A stretch of 64,000 bases of DNA from Paractinoplanes atraurantiacus. GTDB lineage: Bacteria; Actinomycetota; Actinomycetes; Mycobacteriales; Micromonosporaceae. A model generated the notes under the pieces. The model was not told where the DNA came from, searched no databases, and saw only the letters and a program-made list of their open reading frames with translations. Shown piece by piece: positions 47,804-55,291 of this stretch. The stretch lies in assembly GCF_900215205.1 (NCBI RefSeq), contig NZ_OBDY01000012.1:204869-268868 (forward strand), in the 5' to 3' direction. Each line of letters starts with the position of its first letter. The stretch's first letter is position 1. The position numbers and the translations under genes were made by a program.

Positions 47804-49051
47804 ATGAGCACCGTCTTGCAGCAGGCCACCGACGCACGGGTGGCCTCCATCGACCTGGCCGCCGCGACCCGTGCCGAGAAAGACCGCGCCCTCCTGCTGA
47901 TGGCGACCAGGCTCGAGGAGAGCACCGGCGACATCGTCAAGGCCAACGAGATTGACGTACGGAACGGGCGCGCGGCCTCGCTGTCCGACGCGATGATCGA
48001 CCGGCTGACGTTGACGCCGGCCCGGATCAAGGCGATGGCCGACGGGCTGCGCGAGCTGGCGGCGCTGCCCGACCCGGTGGGCGACGTGGTGCGCGGCTCG
48101 ACCCTGGCCAACGGTCTCGAGCTGCGGCAGGTGCGGGTGCCGTTCGGCGTGGTCGGCATCGTCTACGAGGGCCGGCCCAACGTGACGGCCGACGCGGCCG
48201 GCATCTGCCTGAAGTCGGGCAACGCGGTGCTGCTGCGCGGCTCGGGCTCGGCGCTCAGCTCGAACGCGGCGATCGTGGCGGTGCTGCGCGAGGCGGTCGC
48301 CGACACCGGCCTGCCGGCCGACACGATCCAGCTGCTCGACGCGACGACCCGCGACTCGGTGAAAGAGCTGATGCGGGCGCGCGGCCTGGTCGACGTCCTG
48401 ATCCCCCGCGGCGGCGCGTCACTGATCAAGGCAGTGGTCGAGGAGTCGACGGTGCCGGTGATCGAGACGGGCGTGGGCAACTGCCATGTGTACGTCGATG
48501 AGGCGGCCGACCTGGAAAAGGCGCTGGCGGTGGTGCTGAACTCCAAGACGCAGCGCCTGTCGGTGTGCAACACGGCCGAGTCGCTGCTGGTGCACAGCGA
48601 AATCGCCGACCGCTTCCTGCCGCTGGTCCTGGCCGAGCTGGGCGACGCCGGGGTGACGGTGCACGGCGACGCGCGGGTGTCGTCCTACGGCGACAGTGTC
48701 GTGCCGGCCACCGAAGAGGACTGGGCCACGGAATATCTGTCGGCCGACATCTCGGTCGGCGTGGTCGACTCGCTCGACGACGCGCTGGACCACATCCGCC
48801 GCTACGGCACCGGCCACACCGAGGCCATCATCAGCGAGTCGCTGGCGGCCACCCGCCGCTTCGCCGCCCGAGTCGACGCCGCCGCGGTAATGATCAACGC
48901 CTCGACCCGTTTCACCGACGGCAGCGAGTTCGGCTTCGGCGCCGAGATCGGCATCAGCACGCAGAAACTGCACGCTCGCGGCCCGATGGGCTTGCCGGAG
49001 CTCACCTCGACGAAGTACATCGTCACGGGCAACGGCCACACACGCGGATAG
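47804..49051 (+). CDS. proA: Gamma-glutamyl phosphate reductase
   Basis: The product is 415 aa from ATG 47804, GAGAGG 6 nt upstream. The reactive Cys lies in SVCNTAESLLVH. Family features are GVVGIVYEGRPNVTADAAGI, then IPRGGASLIKAVVEESTVPV, and GTGHTEAIIS. It reduces gamma-glutamyl phosphate to glutamate semialdehyde with NADPH, the second step after ProB. Confidence 0.96.
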   Translation: MSTVLQQATDARVASIDLAAATRAEKDRALLLMATRLEESTGDIVKANEIDVRNGRAASLSDAMIDRLTLTPARIKAMADGLRELAALPDPVGDVVRGSTLANGLELRQVRVPFGVVGIVYEGRPNVTADAAGICLKSGNAVLLRGSGSALSSNAAIVAVLREAVADTGLPADTIQLLDATTRDSVKELMRARGLVDVLIPRGGASLIKAVVEESTVPVIETGVGNCHVYVDEAADLEKALAVVLNSKTQRLSVCNTAESLLVHSEIADRFLPLVLAELGDAGVTVHGDARVSSYGDSVVPATEEDWATEYLSADISVGVVDSLDDALDHIRRYGTGHTEAIISESLAATRRFAARVDAAAVMINASTRFTDGSEFGFGAEIGISTQKLHARGPMGLPELTSTKYIVTGNGHTRG

Positions 49052-49487
49052 CACAGGCCCGCCGGGTCCGCGCGGTTGTCCACAGTCACCGGATATCCAC
49101 AGGCACCCGACATGACCTCCCCCGATTTCGCGATAATGGCCCTGGGTTCAAGGGATCGTTGCGACGCCCGAGCTCATTAGGGGGTTTGACGGGTGTTGGA
49201 GGATCACGCGCAAGACCGGGTGCCAGGGTCGCGGCGGCAGGCATTCTTTGATCTTGTGGCGCAGGGTGCCGGAACAATTGAGGCGTGCCGGCGGGTAGGG
49301 ATCAACCGCGGGATCCGCCGCCCTGCGCACCGGCCGGGCCATGCGCCGCCCACATCGCACACGGCGGGCTCCGCGGGTGGTGGCTTGCGGCTTTCGTCAG
49401 GCGGCGGGGGCGGCCTCGGCTGACTCGGGCGACTCCGCCGGCGCTGGTGACGTCATCAGCTCCGCGAGTGAGGGTTTGCGCCTTTCG
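49052..49487. other. 436-bp gap with an IS30 remnant and a duplicated gene end
   Basis: An IS30 transposase start (49193-49320) and a degenerate copy of the 3' end of the following secreted-protein gene (49383-49465) are present; see those entries. No intact gene was seen. Confidence 0.6.
49193..49320 (+). pseudogene. IS30-family transposase remnant (N-terminal part)
   Basis: From GTG 49193 the frame gives SRRQAFFDLVAQGAGTIEAC, then RRVGINRG, the helix-turn-helix start of actinobacterial IS30 transposases. Past about residue 40 the family similarity ends and the frame continues into Gly/Pro-rich sequence of the repeat. The DDE catalytic part is absent. No second IS end was identified, although 49141-49192 may be the left end. 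Confidence 0.7.
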
Positions 49488-49556
49488 TCAGACGGCGGGG
49501 GCGGCCTCGGCTGGCTCGGTCGACTCCGCCGGCGCTGGTGACGTCATCAGCTCCGC
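49383..49556. repeat. ~83-bp direct repeat, offset 91 bp
   Basis: 49383-49465 and 49474-49556 are about 90% identical (shared run CTTTCGTCAG...GGTGACGTCATCAGCTCC). The second copy is the 3' end of the 49488-50357 gene; the first is non-coding. It probably arose by duplication after the IS30-type insertion. Confidence 0.8.
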
Positions 49557-50357
49557 CGGTGTCTCGGGCGACGCGGATTGCTCGGGCTCGGCTGACGGCG
49601 ACGGCTTGACCGATTTCGACGGCTCCGGCGACCTCGACGGCTCCGGCGACTTCGACGGCTCGGGCGGCCTCGACGGCTCCGGCGACTTCGACGGCTCCGG
49701 CGGCCTCGACGGCTCCGGCGGCTTCGACGGCTCGGGCGATCTCGACGGCTCCGGCGGCTTCGACGGCTCGGGCGATCTCGACGGCTCCGGCGGCTTCGAC
49801 GGCTCGGGCGATCTCGACGGCTCCGGCGACTTCGACGGCTCGGCCGACTCCGACGGCTTCGACGGCACGGGTGACTTCGACGGCTCAGGCGATACAGCGG
49901 GCGTCGGCCTGTCTGCCATGGGCGTGTCGTCGATGACCGTCACCGGTGCGCCGATGCTTGGCGGGGAGGTCCAGCTTTTTCCGGCGACGGCGACGATTTC
50001 GTACGACCAGAGGCCGGCCCCGACATGACGGTCAGTGCAACTGCTCTTCGTCACCAGGCCGCGGCAACTGCCGTCCGCGCTGACTGTGCGTCCCGTCGAC
50101 CGATCGGTGCGTGTCACCCGATAGCCGCTGACCGGTACTCCGGTCGTGTTTGGCCAGTTGACCTTGATCTTGTGGCCTTGGGCTGTTGCCGTGGGGACGC
50201 CCGCTTGCGGCAGCCGGGCGGCGCGGGCCACGACCGCCCCGTCGTCGGTGGCGGTGTCCCACGCGGCCAGTGCGGCGGTCTGGCCGGCGATCAGAGTGGC
50301 CCCGATCAGGGTGGCCGGGATCAGGCCGGCGGCGCTCACGGCGTACGGCAATCTCAT
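49488..50357 (-). CDS. Secreted protein with fibronectin-like domain and Ser-Pro-Glu-Pro repeat tail
   Basis: The product is 289 aa. A signal peptide (about 1-31, cleavage near ALA-AWD) is followed by a domain of beta-sandwich look (about 45-145, with a Cys pair SCRGLVTKSSC). The tail (about 160-255) is a string of PEPSKS / PEPSRP / PEPSKP units and a Glu/Ala end. There is no LPXTG anchor. The repeat tail likely spans the cell wall, and the export partner is the neighbouring 169-aa protein's system. Function unknown. Confidence 0.75.
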   Translation of the reverse strand: MRLPYAVSAAGLIPATLIGATLIAGQTAALAAWDTATDDGAVVARAARLPQAGVPTATAQGHKIKVNWPNTTGVPVSGYRVTRTDRSTGRTVSADGSCRGLVTKSSCTDRHVGAGLWSYEIVAVAGKSWTSPPSIGAPVTVIDDTPMADRPTPAVSPEPSKSPVPSKPSESAEPSKSPEPSRSPEPSKPPEPSRSPEPSKPPEPSRSPEPSKPPEPSRPPEPSKSPEPSRPPEPSKSPEPSRSPEPSKSVKPSPSAEPEQSASPETPAELMTSPAPAESTEPAEAAPAV

Positions 50358-50421
50358 GAATGGCCTTTTCCGAGGGAACGGGCACCGGCGGCGAGCCGGG
50401 AAGCTCGCCGCCGGTCCGGGA

Positions 50422-50931
50422 TCACTTGTCGGCGCTGGCGCCGCTCACGGCGACCTTGATGGTGAAAGCCGCGCCCTGGCACTCGTTCTGCGAGTTGTTG
50501 GTCATGTGGACCGCGTCGGCCAGGGTGAAGGTCTTGGTCTCGCCGCCGGCCAGACGCAGGTTCAGCTTCGACAGCAGGCCGTTGCTGCCGATGTCGTTCT
50601 TGCTGAAGTCACCGAAGTAGACGCCCGTGTTGTTGCAGTCCTTCTTGTCGGCCTGCACGCCGTCCTTGTCGTTCCACTTGATGTCGGTGACCGTGACCGG
50701 GTATTTGTTCGGGTTCTCGATGGTGACGGCGGCGTCGCCGGTGCCGGTCGGGTAGAGCAGGCCGCTCGTGACCTTGGCCGCGCTGACCTTGAGCTCCTGG
50801 GCGGTGGTGGCGTTGGCGCCGGCGACACCCGAGCCGTTGGCGTTCCAGGCGGCGTAGGCGGCGGTGGCGGCACCACCAACGGCGACGACGGCCACACCAG
50901 CGATGACGGCGCGCTTGATTGACTTACGCAT
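50422..50931 (-). CDS. Secreted protein, possibly TasA/camelysin-like
   Basis: The product is 169 aa from ATG 50931 (GGAGG 9 nt upstream). A signal peptide (about 1-30) has a basic MRKSIKRAVIAGVAVVAVGG start and an AYA-A cleavage site. The mature part is beta-rich with Cys at ~99 and ~152. Tail VKVAVSGASADK. Similar small secreted proteins occur beside cell-surface repeat proteins; a link to TasA/camelysin-like fibre proteins is only suggestive. It precedes the repeat-tail protein on the same strand by 64 bp, likely one operon. Confidence 0.65.
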   Translation of the reverse strand: MRKSIKRAVIAGVAVVAVGGAATAAYAAWNANGSGVAGANATTAQELKVSAAKVTSGLLYPTGTGDAAVTIENPNKYPVTVTDIKWNDKDGVQADKKDCNNTGVYFGDFSKNDIGSNGLLSKLNLRLAGGETKTFTLADAVHMTNNSQNECQGAAFTIKVAVSGASADK

Positions 50932-51207
50932 GATGGCGTTCCTCCAGAGAAAGGAGGCGCCGGTTTCGCTACTGACTCCCCGCCGGACTGGAGCGACCAT
51001 CTTCATCGCCCAGCGGATCTTCGTCTCGCCTCGGCCCGCGCTGGGCCTGCCATCACTATGCCGGGGTTGTCCGGGACAGCCCATAAGCCGTTATTACAGA
51101 GCGTGATGTCGGTCGGGTAGCGGGACGGTAGCCGAGCAGGCACATTGGGGTGCAGCTCGGTTGCAGCTATTGACGCTGTGTCAGGCCTGTGCGGGTGCTG
51201 AGAGTTG
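50932..51207. other. 276-bp gap upstream of the secreted-protein pair
   Basis: I see no gene here. Bases 51110-51180 are A/T-richer and may carry the promoter of the secreted pair. It is otherwise unremarkable. Confidence 0.4.
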
Positions 51208-52014
51208 TCAGCGGCAGGCGCGGAGCACGGTCAGGGTGGTATTCACGTCGAAGATCGGGCCCTCGGCGCTGTCCCAGCCGCCGTCGGTGCGCTGCGTCTC
51301 GCCGAGCCTCTTGCGGGCGCTCTGCAACAGCCAGTCGTCGCCCAGGTTCATCCGGCGCAGCGCCGCCGCCATCGAGGCGATGTCGGCCGGTGACATCTCG
51401 GGCAGCCGGTCGCCGAGGACCAGCTGGAGCCGGGCCGCCTCGTAGAAGTACTGCTGGCCGTGCAGCAGGCCGGCCGCGTGCCAGCCGGCCGCCAGGAAGG
51501 ACGGCCACGTGCCGTCCGGCCGCAGCTGGGCCACGACCCAGCGGGCCGCGGCGGCCAGCGCCGAGCCGTAGCGGGCGGGCACGTCGAGGTGCGGATGGGC
51601 CTCGAACTCGGCCACGGTCATCCAGAAACCGGCCAGCGCGGTCAGGTAGAGGGTCGCCTCGGGATCGCCTGGCATCGCCCAGGCCGGCGCCTCGCCGGCC
51701 AGCGACTCGTCCTCCTGCCAGGTGCCGTCCTGGCGTTGCACGGTGGCCAGCCAGGCCAGCGCGCGGTCGACCGGCTCGCCGCGCAGGCCGCCGAGGTCGT
51801 CGAGCTCGTTGAGGCGGAAGGCGGTGGCGTCGATCGAGGGGGTCGCGGCGTCGGCCGCGGCGGGCCAGCCGCCGCTCTCGGTCTGCCCGGCGACGATGCG
51901 CTCGATCACCTGCGGGTCGGGGCGCTGCCCGGTGCGCAGGTAGGACAGCCGCGCTCGCTCCACCGGGTCTCCGTGCGCCACGACATACCCGATGGCGGCG
52001 TCGATATCTACCAC
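51208..52014 (-). CDS. Prenyltransferase/squalene-cyclase-repeat protein
   Basis: The product is 268 aa with QW-type repeats: QTESGGWPAA, QRQDGTWQED, LRPDGTWPS and QRTDGGWDS. The alpha/alpha-barrel is half of a terpene cyclase, and no DXDD is visible, so cyclase activity is doubtful. Such proteins in actinobacteria are annotated 'prenyltransferase/squalene oxidase repeat'. It stands alone. Confidence 0.8.
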   Translation of the reverse strand: MVDIDAAIGYVVAHGDPVERARLSYLRTGQRPDPQVIERIVAGQTESGGWPAAADAATPSIDATAFRLNELDDLGGLRGEPVDRALAWLATVQRQDGTWQEDESLAGEAPAWAMPGDPEATLYLTALAGFWMTVAEFEAHPHLDVPARYGSALAAAARWVVAQLRPDGTWPSFLAAGWHAAGLLHGQQYFYEAARLQLVLGDRLPEMSPADIASMAAALRRMNLGDDWLLQSARKRLGETQRTDGGWDSAEGPIFDVNTTLTVLRACR

Positions 52015-52120
52015 TCCGGTGACGCTACAACCACGCGATGCATTCCGCTGTGCCGTATTGACAGGTAATCACGCTGGGGAATCGATGGATGACTCCCCAG
52101 CGTGACACCCGAGGGGCGTA

Positions 52121-53302
52121 TCAGTACGACGGCTGTGACGGGTCGACCGTGTTGACCCACGACACGATGCCGCCCTGGACGTGCACGGCGTCCTTGAAGC
52201 CGGCCGCCTTGATCGCGGCCAGCGCCTCGGCCGAGCGGACACCCGACTTGCAGTGCAGCACGATCTGCCGGTCCTGCGGGAAGCGGGACAGCGCCTCGCC
52301 GGACAGGATCTCGCCCTTGGGGATCAGGACCGAGCCGGGGATCCGGTTGATCTCGTACTCGGCGGGCTCGCGCACGTCGACCAGGAACACGTCCTTGCCG
52401 GCGTCCTGCCAGTCCTTGAGCTCGCGGGCGGTGATCGTGGCGTCGAGCGTGGCCTCCTGGGCCTCGTCCGAGACGGCGCCGCAGAAGTCCTCGTAGTCCT
52501 CGAGCAGGTCGGTGACGGTCGGGTTGTCACCGCAGAGCGCGCAGTTCGGGTCCTTACGGACCCTGATCTTGCGGTACTCCATCTCGAGGGCGTCGTAGAC
52601 CATCAGCTTGCCGACCAGCGGCTCACCGATGCCGGTGATCAGCTTGATGGCCTCGTTGACCTGGATCGAGCCGATCGACGCGCACAGCACACCGAGGACG
52701 CCGCCCTCGGCGCAGCTCGGCACCATGCCGGGCGGCGGGGGCTCCGGGTAGAGGCAGCGGTAGCAGGGACCGTGCTCCTCCCAGAAGACCGAGGCCTGGC
52801 CGTCGAAACGATAGATCGATCCCCAGACGTACGGCTTGCCGAGCAGCACCGCGGCGTCATTGACCATGTAACGCGTCGCGAAATTGTCGGTGCCGTCGAC
52901 GATCAGGTCGTACTGGCTGAAGATCTCTTTGACGTTGTCGCGGTCGAGCGCGGTGTTGTGGATGACCACGTTCACCAGCGGGTTGATCTCCGCGATGCTC
53001 GCCGCGGCGGACTCGGCCTTGGGCCGGCCCACGTCGGAGACGCCGTGGATGACCTGGCGCTGCAGGTTGGACTCGTCGACCGTGTCGAAGTCGACGATGC
53101 CCAGCGTGCCCACACCGGCGGCGGCCAGGTAGAGCAGCGCCGGCGAGCCGAGACCGCCCGCGCCGACGACCAGGACCTTGGCGTTCTTCAGCCGCTTCTG
53201 ACCGTCCATCCCGACATCCGGGATGATCAGGTGCCGCGAGTAGCGGCGGATCTCATCGATCGACAGCTCTGCGGCCGGCTCGACGAGCGGGGGCAGTGCC
53301 AC
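52121..53302 (-). CDS. moeZ: Adenylyltransferase/sulfurtransferase MoeZ
   Basis: The product is 393 aa from GTG 53302 (GGGGAG 6 nt upstream). The E1-like domain (about 15-260) has the ATP motif VVGAGGLGSPALLYLAAAG and zinc Cys pairs (CYRCLYP, CALCG). The rhodanese domain (about 280-390) has the active loop LHCKSGVRSA (Cys351). It activates and sulfurates ThiS/MoaD-type carrier proteins, supporting thiamine, molybdopterin and thiotemplated natural-product sulfur. Confidence 0.95.
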   Translation of the reverse strand: MALPPLVEPAAELSIDEIRRYSRHLIIPDVGMDGQKRLKNAKVLVVGAGGLGSPALLYLAAAGVGTLGIVDFDTVDESNLQRQVIHGVSDVGRPKAESAAASIAEINPLVNVVIHNTALDRDNVKEIFSQYDLIVDGTDNFATRYMVNDAAVLLGKPYVWGSIYRFDGQASVFWEEHGPCYRCLYPEPPPPGMVPSCAEGGVLGVLCASIGSIQVNEAIKLITGIGEPLVGKLMVYDALEMEYRKIRVRKDPNCALCGDNPTVTDLLEDYEDFCGAVSDEAQEATLDATITARELKDWQDAGKDVFLVDVREPAEYEINRIPGSVLIPKGEILSGEALSRFPQDRQIVLHCKSGVRSAEALAAIKAAGFKDAVHVQGGIVSWVNTVDPSQPSY

Positions 53303-53407
53303 GTTAACTCCCCGGGTTGAGGTAAGGATCGGGACCCATTGTCGCTCGCGACCGCCGGTGACGGCCATGACAATCACCACCGGCCCGACATGCGGGATGC
53401 GGGAATT

Positions 53408-54262
53408 TTAGATGGCCGGCCCGGTGAAGATCTTTCCGTTGCGGGTGGGCCACGCGTAGGCCGTACACCCTCGCAAGGTCAATGTCTGTTGCACCATCAC
53501 CGGAGCCGGTCCGCCGGCCTTGGGGCAGTTCTGGTGGTGATGCCCGAGTTCGTGGCCGACCTCGTGGTTGATGACGTACTGCCGATAAACGGCGAGAGAG
53601 ATCTTGGCTTTGAGGTACGGGGTCGAGGAGAGCCGCCAGCGGTCGAGGTTGATGATCGCGCGGCCGGTCGTGCGGCACGACGTGTACGGGACGCCGCCGA
53701 CCCGGATGTTCGTGCCGCCCTGCAGGCACATCTTGCCGGCGGTGTCGCGGGTGGCCAGGAAGACCGTGAAGTCGGCCTTCTCGGCGCCGGGTACCTGCTG
53801 GAGCCGCAGCTGGCCGGTGCCGGTCCAGCTGCGCTTGTCACCCAGCGTGGCGGCGACCGCGGTCGCGAACGCGGTCACGTCCTCACCGCTGCCCCGTTCG
53901 ACGGCCACCTTGAAGCGGCGCAGCGGCCCCTTCGTGCCGCTCACCGGGCCGCGCGTGGCCGCGTACGTGAAAACGCCCGGACCGTGCGTGGGCGGAGGAG
54001 CGGCCTTGGTCGGTTTCGGCGCCGGTTTTGTGGTCGCCTCGATCGAGGGCTCCGGAGAGGAGGAAGGCGATGAGGAGACGACAGGCGCCGAGGAGACGGA
54101 CGGTGCGGCCGAGGCCGGGTTGCCCTGCTCGATGCGGCGACCCACCGCGAAGCCCGCACCGACCACGATGACCAGGGCGAACAGCACGAGCCACCAGCGC
54201 CGCCACCCATCCGGGCGGGACGGCGGACGGTCGGTTCGGGTGGCCGGGCCTTCGTCGATCAT
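53408..54262 (-). CDS. DUF3152 exported metalloprotease-like protein
   Basis: The product is 284 aa. One N-terminal membrane helix (about 23-42) is followed by a Ser/Pro-rich linker (about 50-95) and a C-terminal domain. The domain contains HEVGHELGHHH (from residue 233), an extended zincin motif. Family members are actinobacterial and outside the membrane. The peptide or wall substrate is unknown. Confidence 0.88.
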   Translation of the reverse strand: MIDEGPATRTDRPPSRPDGWRRWWLVLFALVIVVGAGFAVGRRIEQGNPASAAPSVSSAPVVSSSPSSSPEPSIEATTKPAPKPTKAAPPPTHGPGVFTYAATRGPVSGTKGPLRRFKVAVERGSGEDVTAFATAVAATLGDKRSWTGTGQLRLQQVPGAEKADFTVFLATRDTAGKMCLQGGTNIRVGGVPYTSCRTTGRAIINLDRWRLSSTPYLKAKISLAVYRQYVINHEVGHELGHHHQNCPKAGGPAPVMVQQTLTLRGCTAYAWPTRNGKIFTGPAI

Positions 54263-54328
54263 CGCCAGTCAGCCTCGCACACGGCGCGAACGCTGTCGCG
54301 CCCTATGGATCTTGTGTAATCCGTTTCG

Positions 54329-55291
54329 CTACCGGGCGACCGCGGCGGCGACGTCGTCCAGCATGCCCACGACGGCGCGGGCCACCAGGCGCGGCACCTC
54401 CATCTGGGCCACATGGCCGACGCCGGGCAGGATCAGCAGGCGGGAGTCCGGGATCGTGCGGGCCACCTGCACCGGCACCCGGGCGTCGACCAGCTTGTCG
54501 TTCAGGCCGCCGATGACCAGCGTCGGCGCCTCGACCCGGGCGGCGAGGCGCCACTGCGAGTTCGGCCCCGGCAGATAGGCCCGCAGGAAGCTGGAGACCA
54601 GGCCGCGCAGCGTACCGAGGTAGGCCTTCGGATAGTGCGCCACGGTGTAGCGGAGCTTGATCTCCTCCATCGCCTCGGCCCGGCGCTGCGGGGTGACCTT
54701 GCTGGTGTCGCCGAAACACGCGGCGAGGACCTGCTCGGCCATCTCCTCGGCGGTCAGCCGGGCCATCCCCCACGCCAGCAAGCGGTCGGCGCGAGGCAAG
54801 GCAAGCAAGGGCAGGACCGGTCCTTGAGCCGTACGCCGGGGGTCGAGGAACGGCATCGCGGGAGAGATCAAAGTGAGGGTGCGGACCAGGTCGGGACGCA
54901 GGGCGGCCACGCGCACGGCGATGGAGCCGCCGAGCGAGTTGCCGACCAGGTGGACCGGCCCGCGGCCGTCGTGCTCCAGGTAGCCGATCAGGGTCGCGGC
55001 GAACGAGGGGATCGAATAGCGCGGGCTCGGGTCGCTGTAGCCGAAGCCGGGCAGGTCGACCGCCTGCGCGTCGAACCGGTCGGCGAGCAGGCCGGCGACG
55101 TCGGTGAAGTTCTGCGACGAACCGCCGAGACCATGGACGTAGACGGCCGGCTCGGCGGTGGAGCTGGTGCCCGGGGTGTCCCGGACGTGCAGCATCGCCC
55201 CGCCGATCGTGACCCGGCGGGCGGGCCAGGGTGCTGGTGCTTCGCCCTCCGGCAGCAGTGCGCTGTCGGGGGCCAGGATCGCGCCTCTCAT
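54329..55291 (-). CDS. Alpha/beta hydrolase
   Basis: The product is 320 aa. Oxyanion-hole motif HGLGG (53-57), nucleophile elbow GNSLGG (Ser119), acid in GLNDKLVD (about 265-269) and His293 in GVGHVAQ form a full triad. The substrate is unknown. Its ATG overlaps the stop of the following 964-aa gene upstream (ATGA). Confidence 0.92.
   Translation of the reverse strand: MRGAILAPDSALLPEGEAPAPWPARRVTIGGAMLHVRDTPGTSSTAEPAVYVHGLGGSSQNFTDVAGLLADRFDAQAVDLPGFGYSDPSPRYSIPSFAATLIGYLEHDGRGPVHLVGNSLGGSIAVRVAALRPDLVRTLTLISPAMPFLDPRRTAQGPVLPLLALPRADRLLAWGMARLTAEEMAEQVLAACFGDTSKVTPQRRAEAMEEIKLRYTVAHYPKAYLGTLRGLVSSFLRAYLPGPNSQWRLAARVEAPTLVIGGLNDKLVDARVPVQVARTIPDSRLLILPGVGHVAQMEVPRLVARAVVGMLDDVAAAVAR

Noticed and set aside
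49600..49900. Regular short repeats resembling a CRISPR array
   Set aside because: The unit length is 18-24 bp without unique spacers; on the minus strand they encode the SPEPS repeat tail.
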